NCBI GenBank assembly: GCA_000310025.1
Contig: FN648738.1
Location: 13,844-59,098, forward strand
Direction: 5' to 3'
DNA from: Ectocarpus siliculosus
Taxonomy: Eukaryota; Sar; Phaeophyceae; Ectocarpales; Ectocarpaceae
Length of the DNA: 45,255 bases
Below, one piece after another: positions 11,301 to 21,746 of the stretch. The translations under genes were made by a program, and so were the position numbers. Each line of letters starts with the position of its first letter. Position 1 is the first letter of the stretch. Below the pieces are notes generated by a model. The model was not told the DNA's origin and searched no databases. It was given only the letters and a program-made list of their open reading frames with translations.

Positions 11301-12074
11301 GTCGTCCCTCCCGAGGAAGTCAGTCCTTTTTGTTTTTGGTTTTTGGTGAGATTGGTGAGGTGTTGTTGAGTTGGTGTTGGTGGTAGTAAGTGGTGGTGTG
11401 TGCTCGTGCTGGTACTTTGGGTGCTTGTCCTGTGGTCAAGTAATCCATCCGTTGTAAGGTACGTCGTGGGACGCCTCGTCTTGTAGCGTCTGTTCTTTCT
11501 CCTTGTTCGCCGTCGATTCCGCGAAAACCCCGCGGCTACCCACGACAAAAAAACACTGCTTCAGACAGGCAACGCCGACGATACTCGTCGCGTTGATTTT
11601 TCACAATTCATTAACTATGAATCATGATTTGATTTATTCGTTAAGACCTACCCCAACTTCGGAATATACATATCGTGTGCTGTCGACGGATCTATCGACT
11701 TCTCGAGTATCGAAAAATGTTTACCTTCCCGATATTTCGATATTTCGACATCGATACGACAAACTGATAAAATACTCCGCTGAACCCCGATGGTTCACAC
11801 ACGGGGACCTCCGATATTGCACCATCGCTCTGACATTCATTCTGGGCTTTTGGATCATTGAACGCCAAGGTGAATGAGGTGATAATTGGGTGTATTTTGT
11901 GTGGCGAATAGCGAGACCCGAAGCGAGCAGCGCAAATATATTTGTTCGCCTGGTGCATAGATGCAATGAGCAAGTGTTGTGAAACCCATTCCTGCGCGCA
12001 TCATCTCAACTCGGACTTCGGAATGCACGCCGTTCTCGAAATATACAGTAAGGACTTGGATACAAGCGTGCTCA
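11301..12074. other. Intergenic, no gene recognised
   Basis: It contains a TG-rich stretch (11325-11410) and otherwise unremarkable sequence. Short open frames on both strands show no domain, signal peptide or consistent splice structure. Confidence 0.4.
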
Positions 12075-12394
12075 GCCGGTCGCCCCGGTGGTCTAGTTGT
12101 GGTTTCCTCGAACACCTCCATGCATGGTGGCCAGAGTCAGGATTCGAATCCCAGCGTGAGCGAGCTTTTAATTGCGAAGTGAGTATTTCTCTCGCTCCCG
12201 TTCCTGGCCTGAGTGGAAATCGCTAGTACTTCGTGTGTACACAGATGCTGCACTCTTCTCGCAGTAACAATCGCAGGAGGGGTGGTGAGGGGACCTCAGG
12301 CAGAGGAACCCTCTGTATGACTACGGGTTGGACTATAACGGCACGAAATAAATGCAGTGAGCGCTGATTTGAAGTGAACAGTGAAAAAGAAAGA
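12075..12394 (+). mobile_element. SINE-like element with tRNA-derived head, copy C
   Basis: The most diverged of the three longer copies. It starts gccggtcgccccggtggtct, keeps box B as gattcgaatcc (12141-12151), then 'gagcgagcttt', 'ttcctggcctgagtggaaatcgct', 'cttctcgcagtaac' and 'gcgctgatttgaagtgaa', and ends in an A/G-rich tail. It has the same orientation as the other copies. Confidence 0.75.
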
Positions 12395-14867
12395 AGGTAC
12401 GTTCAGCGGGGAGTGTAGCTTCAGCCAGAAGTCTGGCGTACGTTCGTGACACTCTGAGCGCAAACACGTCAACAGAATCGCTTCTCTTCGCTTCCAATGT
12501 CATGGCATCACTTGTGAGAAGAGCGATTGTGTTGGCAGGCGCGAATGAAGTATCGAAATCGCGAAGGGGATGACCACAAACGACCTCGTACAAATCCGCG
12601 GGTTAAGGCGCTATCCCAAGAACGTAGCCCCGTAGGTCATGGTAGCATGGAAAGGAGCAATCCCCGCCGGCCGTCCAACGGAAGAGAGCTATGGCTACTG
12701 TGGGGGGCGCGACGAATGCCACCAATGACCGTGGGTTGTTTGAGTGAAAATTTGATTTCATTGATATTTGGAGAGTTCATGACACGCCGCCAAACATATC
12801 GTCAGTCACGTTGCTAACGGCGCCAGTTCGTCGGTAAGGGAAGCTGAATAATGCATTGTAACGAAGCACCACACATGTAATTCTGTAATTCCATTCCCCC
12901 CTGGGAGGGAAAGTCCATCGATTTGAGCAATACTGAACGAAGTCTTGGATCCGGTGGCTTCTTCCGTCCTCAACGCCCATTGCTGAACATCCCTCCATCA
13001 AACTCTCGCTCTCTCGAGCTATGCAGAACAATGGACATTTTTCATTTATTTTCGCGCTCATGCGCATACATTATTCATTCCACGAATCTCCTCACGGCAT
13101 GCCTCACCAAACCTTGGGGGCAACACATGTGACCGAATTACACGATGGGATGTAAGCTGACTGGTACATACTTCAGTATAGTTCCCGGGCCTAACCCAAA
13201 CAACACTGCAACCGGAGCACGCTCCACACGGTCCCACACCGCCTCGCTACATCAAATAGTTGAACGTAGATGACGGGCCGACCCTTGGTGTGAAAGCACC
13301 TCTCTCACAGCATACAATGCGTAACGGGTATACCACAAGACGACGTGCGCCGATTTGGGGGGGTAAAATGTTTCGGCAGTGCATCGGCCGGATATTTCAT
13401 CTCCGAGGAGCCGTACATGACATCTCTCTCTGCCGTTGTTGTATCTGTCTGTCTCCCTCTCTGCAGGCGAATGAACCTTTGCCGCTTGTCCGACTGATTG
13501 ACTCCACACGATATACCTACACGACGTTTCGTAGAATACACCTCCCTACATATATGATAAACATGATCGTGATACATTACAAATTATACCTCTACGGGCA
13601 CCTGCCAAAAAAACAACCGAAAAAATAAGCAAACCGCAACAAGTAACAAAAAATATATACCACGCTAATGAACCTCGGCCTCGTGCCCCACTGGTTGACT
13701 CCACACGCTTTTCGATTCACTGCGTTTAGTGGCATAAACCCGCCAATATATGCCTACAGGTTACAAAATGATCGCACTACTTACCGCTAAGGGCATCTAC
13801 CAAAACAACAAGCAATAGTAAAAAAAACTTAAGTGATAAACCACTGGCATTCAACGAGGAACACAGTTCTGTTATGAACTGGAGCAAGGTCGACTTCACA
13901 GACGACCAAAATGGTGTCACATATTCCTCTTTGCTCATACTTCGGCAGCGGTCAGTGAAAACGACTGAGGTTGGTGTGCATGGATGCGACGTTTGAACAC
14001 GTGGTACTCTATAACTCACACCAGACGTGTCACAAACGAGTGAATCAACATGGCCATCACGAGCAAGAAACGAGTGAATCAACATGGCCATCACGAGCAA
14101 GATCATCACGTGCTACACGGCGGTGTTATGTTGTTGGAGCCAACATTCCAGCTCATGAGTCGTGACCATCCACACGCCGTCCACAGAGCGGCCCGCGTAA
14201 CGCGCTGCAAGCACCCGTGGTCCCGCCCATCCCGATAGCCATTGGCCGATTGTCGTGTACAATAATAAAAGGGAGCAGCTCAACCAGTATCCCAGGAATG
14301 AACGATAGAGAACTCGGCTTCGTACTGCTGAGAACCCTCCCTCCCGTGTTTTACACGGACGATCAACAACATACACTATCATGAAAATATTGCGTCACAA
14401 TATCAGCAACCTAGGGTGGGCATGATATGTCAAGCGTATGGTTGCCGCCAAGGGCCAACACAGTTACTTACGTGAACCCTCTACCACCAATGTCGGAAAC
14501 GTTGTGAATATTCGCACATTCTTCTGGCCATTCCTAAGCGCGTAGCTGCATGCGCGGGAGGCTGGACGTGCGCTGCAAGCCGGCGGACGAATGCGTACCG
14601 CGTGTAGGCCGTCAAAAAGAAACACGCCCGTGACGTTTTCTGAACGGAAACCTAAGAATTAGCGAGCGCGGCTGACTCTGCTGGCGGTCAGGCATCAGGA
14701 CCGCATCAAAGTCCAAACGCAGACAGACGTGGAAAGCATACTGAGAACCCCCATCTTTCGTCTGGCCCCTTCACGCGGGTACACAGCTTGGCCGCACATG
14801 TCGCCACTGTGCGGCCACACGCTGTTGCTCGACCCCGGCGTCCACTCTCCAGGAATGCAAGTGTGCA
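12395..14867. other. Intergenic, no gene recognised
   Basis: Apart from a 34-bp-period duplication at 14036, no gene or RNA could be supported. Open frames of up to about 120 codons on either strand carry no recognisable motif. Confidence 0.4.
14036..14102. repeat. Tandem duplication, 33-bp unit, two copies
   Basis: The unit beginning acgagtgaatcaacatggcc is repeated exactly at 14036-14068 and 14070-14102, with one extra A between. Confidence 0.9.
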
Positions 14868-17800
14868 TCAATTGGAACCTGGCCAGTCGTCGAGGGGCAG
14901 AGGGAAGAAACGAGATTGATTTGTCGACCAGCGGATAATCGGCATGCAATTAGCGGGCTGGATGTTTGCAAACCAGTTCGAGGTCCCACGTCGGGCGACG
15001 AGTTCGACTCGTGGGGAAGTCGATGTAGGCAGGACTTACCCGACGTTGGGCGGCTGCCGATGATGCAGGGGGCTTCGTTGGTCTCGTCGCAGTATTCGTC
15101 GCTAGCCTTTATCGATCCCCCGCAGCAGGAGTCAGCACCAAGACCGGCCGCGGCGCCAGACGTGGTGCATCCCCTTCCTCCGCACTGCCCACAGCCCAGC
15201 GGACAGCATACCACGCCGTTCCCGTCGATGCCTTCAAAGCCGTTGCTGCAAGTCTCAGCTGTGCGGTCCAGAAACGATAGGACATAGTACAAGGGTGAAT
15301 TGCAATCGGGACTAGTGCAACGGGCAGCCCGAGGAATTCGACAATGAGTGATTACGAGCGGGATCATTGAACCAAAGTAGGTGGGCCTACTCCAAAAATA
15401 CTGCAGGCCGCGGCTGTAACGGTGAGCATCGCCATTGCCCCCCGTACATCCTACCATAGTAGTACAACACCCAGGGTCGTGCGAAGGAGGTACTGTAAAC
15501 AAGACAGGGTAAAAAAACCACGCTTGCAGCCAGGTGAAATGTCCTACAGCAAAAGCGCGCCACACGTTCAACAGATGTAGGGGCTGATGCGGAGTTGTCC
15601 ACTGGTGAGGCGCAGGGAAGTGATATTATTGCTGCAGAGCAGTTGTGGGGGGCGCGGTGTCGTGGGATTCGGGTGCGGCCGGAGGAGGCGGGCGCAGCAA
15701 CGAGTTCTGTGGGGATTCATTGTGTTCAAGAGGTCAGCATGGAACAAGTGTTTCAGAGCCTGCTTGGGAACGGCTGGTACTGCCCGCAGAAATACAACTG
15801 GCGCCGCTGCGTGGACGAGGTGAACATGACCGTTCCTGGGGCTATCTAGTTCATCAGGAATGACCGTATCCGGCGTCAATATTGGTCGAGAGAGGTTCCT
15901 CCTGTACCGTTTGGGACTCACAGGGCGTGGGGCTGGGTGCAAAAGGGCGGCTTCCAATTATGCAGGGGGCTTCGTTGGTCTCGTCGCAGTATTCGTCGCT
16001 AGCCTTCACCCCTCCCCCGCAGCATGAACTACCGTCAAGACCGGCCGCAGCTCCAGACGTGTTGCATCCCGTCCCTCCACACTGCCCACAGCCCAGCGGA
16101 CAGCATACCACTCCGTTCCCGTCTATGCCTTCAAGGCCGTTGCTGCACGTGTTCGCTGTGTGGTACCGACACCGATTGGAAACAAGAAATACGCAGAGAA
16201 CGTCAATACCGGTGCGTATCACCGTTGTGTGTCTCACTTCCAATATTGACAGCGCCGGGCCATTGGGCCATCCATGGACCGGCCCAGGGACATGATGGAT
16301 CGTCCAACGGTCGCTCATGGGTGGCCCACTGGACGTATTATTTGGACTCTACATGGGTTGAACCATCGACCGCCGATGGACCACCCATTGGTCAATACCC
16401 ATTGAAATGCCCATGGACCGCCGATGAGCCACCCATGGGTGCCTGCGACTAACGTGCCGACCGTTGGTCGACCGAAGGCCATTCCGAGACTGTTGCGTAC
16501 GCCCCCTGGTCCACCCATTGGCCGTCCATGGGCCCTCTATGGGCGCAGGTCAATATCAATGACGGCCCATGGGTGTCAGCGGCACATTTTCGAAATGCAA
16601 AGACGAAAAGGACGTCCTTCGAACTACTATCAAAACTGAAGTCTCATGATTATGGAGCCAAGGGTGGCCGATGGGCACCTCATGGGGCGGCAATGGGTGG
16701 CTAATGACGACCCATGGGCGACCCGCGGACCTCTCACGACGGCTCACGGGTGGCCCTGGGACGTCCGACGGGTTCAAGAAGTTGGGCAGCCCATGGGCGA
16801 TCGATGACCCAATAGCGGCCCATGACGACGCATGACAGCCGTCGGGCGGACAAAGGCCTATCGTCTGTCGTGAGGAGTATCTACAGCACTTCGATGACGG
16901 GCTGCCCGTCGGCCGTGAGTTAGAGCCCTGGGCGTGAGTTTGGGTTTTAGGGCCGTGGGCCGTACCAATATCGTGTATATGTACCCCCGACAAGGGTGAT
17001 ACACGTTATGCAGAATGATCGCAACACACGAGTTCAAGAGATCAGCAAGAACAACACTGCCATGTGGGCGGGCTGCTATGTACGGCAGGCTCGTACGGTC
17101 CGCCCGGCAACAATTCGCGTCGTGATATACATGAAGTGATGACCGTACCCCACAAACTCATCTTCATGATGTCCTCAGTTCTCCACTCGCCTCGGTGGCC
17201 GAGAGAGGTGTACCTATACAACCAAAGAGTCCATACAGTAGCACACCTAGCCTGTTCTCTGGGTGGTGCAGAGATTTGAACTTACAGAACATGGGACTGG
17301 GCGAGGCCATTGCTGCACGTGTAGGCTGTGCGATTCCGGAAACGGTAGGGTGAAGACATGTTACAAGGACATTGAAAACAACGATGGTGATGGTGCACAA
17401 AACCCACTGTCTGCCTAGTTTCCAAAGCAAGTCCAAACATTTTTCGAAAGAGGTTCAATGATGATATGTCAACGGCACGGCAAGAAAACAACAGAGGCTT
17501 GCAGTCACAGAAGATAAGGATTATCGCGCCAAATATTCACCGGATGAAGGAGTTGGCGCAGGAGTTGGCACAGGAGTTAGAGCAGGAGTTGGCGCTTGGG
17601 GTAGCGTTGGGCTTGGCGTTGGAGTTGGCGATGGAGTCGAGGCAGTTGGTTCTGGGATTGGCCCTGGAGTGTTCACTGGAGGTATATGGGGTTGGACAGC
17701 GGGAAAAAGCGAGTGTGGGTTAAGGTAGTGCCGTAGAGTCGGAGCACGCGTGCGGCACGGGGAAGGGAGAGAAAGGAGGAACGCAGATTTCGTTGAAGCG

Positions 17801-20074
17801 GGTCAACACGAAAACATTTGTGTTTGCTGCGGCAGTTCGGGCACAGGCTCGCACATTCTTCAGTTTTAGAGAGAAACAGACACAGACTGGGAGGTTAATA
17901 ATGAAAACGGCTTGGTTTCGAAGGCGTTCTTGTTGCCCTCCCGGGCCACGTGACATTTACCCGACGTTTCCCGCTATTTGTTTCATTGTTCCGTTAATAC
18001 GATGGCGGTAGCCCCTCACCACGCCACATCATCTACCTCCCCCCCCTCCCGGTGCCCGCGGTGGAACACCATTCGCCGCCACGTGTATGTGCTAGGTGCT
18101 GGGCGGAACAAGTGGGAAAACACCCACAAATGTGTCGCTTGCCCTTGGACGAATGAACCCATACCCATCAGACGGTAAGACACAAGAGCCGATAGTGCTG
18201 CGATTCTCTTTTGCGGCTTCGGCTGCTTGGGACTCGATGGGGTTGGCGATCAACCAATGCTGTACTCTTGTTCATTTTGTGCCTACAAGTCTCAGGAAAC
18301 AAAAAGGACTTGTTATTCGTATGCATAGGGAATACTCAAACGTTGGAGGGATTATTTTGCAGCCGTTGAGGATCAAAATTTGGGGCAACGTTTGTCGCCC
18401 CGCCGCACAGAGATACAACATGTACGTCGTGACGACTGTGGAAAGGGTTACATCATTGCCATCTCATCAACCTATCTCATCAATGACTAATATCTAAAGG
18501 TATACCATATTAGGTAGGGTTGGTGATGCAGCGTTTCCTATTGTATTCTGACTCCGAACCGAGGATCATATTGATTCATTGGATGAGGCCTCCGGCGCCG
18601 GACTGTGGTCCCGGCCATCCTTCGTTGCATCCGTTGGCTTCCCTTACTTGACCACTCCGGCGAGACGTGAACTCACTCATACTCCATCCGACCGTACAGA
18701 TTCCTACAGTCCCTCAAAGTATTGTTGAAACGTGGGGACAAGGGCAGATAGATCACCAGGAACGTCGGCATAACTCTGCCCGCGGTCTGAACGGAATATT
18801 TCGCATGCATGTGGTACATGTAAATCGACGGTACTTCACAAGCACACGATTCGGTCTACTCAAGACATATTTTTGAATTTGACTTCTATCACAACCTAAT
18901 GTATTTTAGGTACGAAACGGCCGCAACGAACGACGTCCCGAAGAAATGATTGGAAGGGCACTCACCACGTTCACAGCAAACCGCCTGACTGCAGGAAGGG
19001 ATTTCGGATGTGTAGTCATCGTCGTCCACGGTGTACTCATCGTCGCTCAGAAAGTCGTCATCGGTTCTGTCATCTGAAAACAACCTACGTCCAGATATAT
19101 TGAGGCATTGCCCCGCGATGTTGGCGTACCCCGCACCGCACTCCCAAAGTCCACAGGAGTCTGCACGGGGGTATTCAACGTCATGCAACATATCGGCCGG
19201 CACGATTAGCGTAGGGTACGGTCACGAGTAGACGAGTAGGCGCGCGGTGCCATCCTTGCGTTGTATATACATTCGCTTTCGAGTAATAGTTCAAAGATGT
19301 GGGGGCTTCTTGGATTTTCGGTGGTTCGGTGGGAACGCAATAACAGATAACCTCTTGTACCAACCAGCCTGTCAAGCGCCCAGAGAAACATTTACATCGT
19401 TACTGGTGTACCAGTAGAGGATATCGTACCGAAACCGAACACGCCTGTATATATGAAGCTGTGTTATTATCTCCACACTACATGTATTACTGCTGCTGTA
19501 GCATATACGCACGAGTAAACTACCACTTATAAGCAGCGAGAGCAGTATCTATGTACAGCAGTATACCATACACCCCTCCCCTCCGCACAGTTGTGGTCTT
19601 CAGAACTATTCCTCTTCGGCACATCACATCGACGTCGAGAATTGGAAAGGACGCGTTCTTGCCATCGGCCGTTCAGTAGACTATCGTTTCATAGACTGCA
19701 ACAAGGGAGATACATAGCGTACATATGTGATCTCTCTCCGACCTGAAGCCTGATTATAGCGACAACTCTGGGCACCGCGATAGCATCCTCGCAGTGAGTT
19801 TGCGGAGACACTCTTGAGGGCGAGTGCCATAAAACCTTGGGTTGCGGAGAAAGAGAAGCTCACCGGTGACCTGCAATCGTCTGCGCTGTGCCTCGTTGGT
19901 CTGTTCCGGCTGCTCGCTGTTTTGTACGCATCCGCTGCGGAGAGAATTGCAGCGCGGACGCACGGCGCCGAACCCCGTTTCATTATTGCCGTGCTCTTTT
20001 CCGGAGGCTAAAGCAGCACTACCCCCCGAGACATGGAGTAGGGAGATGACTTGCCCAAGAAGAAAGCCTTTCAT
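14868..20074 (-). CDS. Small secreted cysteine-rich modular protein with Pro/Thr linker
   Basis: Exons: 19864-20074, 18966-19160, 17541-17675, 15922-16155, 15040-15258, and a tentative terminal exon 14868-14878. The total is about 334 residues. Every intron is phase 1 and every junction agrees. The ATG at 20072-20074 opens a signal peptide (MKGFLLGQVISLLHVSGG). Exon 2 encodes an N-terminal Cys module, a strongly acidic stretch (about 29-55 of the exon, many Asp) and SCSQAVCCER. Exon 3 is a Pro/Thr/Ser linker (repeats such as TPSPTPTPSPT). Exons 4 and 5 each encode one 12-Cys module: CSNG-EGIDGNGVVCCPLGCGQCGG, then SCCGG, SDEYCDETNEAPCIIG. The two modules are about 90% identical in DNA, a recent exon duplication. 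I recall similar modules from brown-algal secreted proteins, but this is unverified. The protein is probably extracellular. Biochemical function is unknown. The last exon (Ser-Asn-stop) is the least certain part. Confidence 0.75.
16246..16990. repeat. Degenerate minisatellite based on CCCATGGG / CCCATTGG words
   Basis: About 700 bp packed with ccatggg, cccatgg, cccattgg, gatgggc and similar words at irregular spacing. A short non-repetitive stretch near 16580-16660 interrupts it. It lies in the intron between the linker exon and the first 12-Cys exon of the cysteine-rich gene. The core word is itself palindromic. Confidence 0.65.
17286..17325 (-). pseudogene. Relic of a 12-Cys module exon, internally deleted
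   Basis: On the minus strand, an acceptor (cgcacag) is followed by YTCSNGLAQ, matching the start of the two functional module exons (NTCSNGLEG, ETCSNGFEG). After about 40 bases there is a GTAAGT donor-like sequence. The cysteine-rich core is missing. Its length (40) would shift the frame and the continuing frame meets TAA, so it should not be included in a functional mRNA. It indicates a third, decayed exon copy in the same intron. Confidence 0.6.
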
Positions 20075-21746
20075 GGCGGTTGCAGTGTGGGTGCCCGGAT
20101 CCTTGGGTGGTCTTCCGAATGTAGAAAAGGGGGAGCGATAAAAATAGTGGCGTCGCTCGTGCCATCAAGGCGCAGTAGTACCACTCACTGCGAAACAACC
20201 CGAAGCGCCGGGCCCGGCAAGCTGCACACACACACGTCACAGAGATAACAACTGCATAACCTTCACATCGGGACGTTGCAGCTACTGGTGCACTGTCCTA
20301 CGTCCCGGTACGAACTCGTCCATCTCCATTTCTGTCCTAACAACCGCCCGATGCGGACCCACAACGTCGAGGCAAAGAGCCGTTCATCCTATCAATGTAC
20401 TATGGTTGTTTGTTATGGTCCCCCGTTGATGAGTTCGGCTCTGCAACACCAACTTACACATAATTTGCCCTGCTGCTGTTGTAGCTATAGAAGACATCGA
20501 GGGCCCCAGTGGGCAACAAGTACGTCATCATCTTTTCTCGTACATCATCGGTAGCCCGTGCAGGGTATCGGTTTGTTTATCGCCGGTCGTCACCGACCAG
20601 TTGGGCCAGTCCCGCAGAAAAAGAACGGTGAGAAAAGAACTGGTTTATTTGCGTATCATATGTACGCGCACAACAACAACTAACAGAGGTTGCAATGTTC
20701 TGGCCTTGTTCCACGTTGGCTGTCTATGTACGTACATAGATTCACCGGACCGAGTCATTAAATTCTGGACAGGGCGTGTGTGTGTGGAAAACCTGTTGTC
20801 ACGTTCTTGTGTTTCATTTCACTAAAGAGATGTATATGTGTAGACAAACAAATATTATTCAATTTCCGGATGATGCATATTCTGTGGAGCTAGCTGTGGA
20901 GACAGGGCGTGGAGATAGTGCTGCGGTACAGGAAACGAAGGAGCCCGGTGCGCCTGCTGTGCGATCAATACGATATTTATTTCTGATTCGGGTAAATGCG
21001 AGACTTTTAACATGGTAGGTTGTAGGTTTGTTTTCTTTGCAGGCCCCATGTCCAACGAAACGCACAGGGATTGTGAACGCACCTGTTTATTATTGCGACA
21101 CATCGATATGTAGGCTTATATTATACTAGTACATATTCTTCGTAATATAATGAAGTATGTCTTGAAGGTGTTTGCTCGCGTATTTTACCCAGTTCATCAG
21201 TCATGCACACTTCTCTCTCCTTCTATGCAGTAAAACGGAATTTCAGCAACTACATGAACCCGGTCTTCTCACCGGGCTCCGTGTACTTCCCCATACGTTA
21301 CTCGAAGGCCCAACCGTCCGCTGACTTGCCAGCGGAACGGTCTAACGTTGACTCGTCCTTCTGTCATTCAATATCTCCCCTCCCCTCCTGCTGCCGTGGT
21401 GATACACGGTTAGTCAAGGGCCGATACCCAGCTAAGACGAGGCAACCGCCGGTAAGTCATGTCATCCGCTTGGGAGTTGACTGCCAAAGCCTCCAGTATC
21501 TCTCCGCGACAATAATTATGCACCTCGCCAGATAAAAGAACAAAACGTAACATCTGAAAGTGCGAAGCACGCAGCGTGAACATGGGGCGCGGCCCGGCGG
21601 CACGATTTCCTCTGAATAACGTTCCTAGCAGCAGCAAAGTGAGGACGGTAGCTGCCCTTATCCTTGGCATGAAGAAAGAAATGTGAGGCTCACACGCGAG
21701 ACTGAACTACAAACCAAAGCTTGAGATGAGCGAGAAGAAAAGCGCA
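20075..21746. other. Intergenic: 5' flank of the cysteine-rich gene and 3' flank of the acyl-CoA synthetase gene
   Basis: Both neighbours are on the minus strand, so this should hold the synthetase 3' UTR (near 21746) and the promoter of the cysteine-rich gene (near 20075). A minus-strand open frame at 21410-21670 starts with a hydrophobic leader-like stretch, but I could not join it to further exons. No clear TATA box or terminator signal is evident. Confidence 0.4.

Noticed and set aside
14771..15571. 266-codon minus-strand open frame as one continuous gene
   Set aside because: Only 15040-15258 matches the 12-Cys module and is bounded by splice sites in phase 1; the rest is intron read-through.
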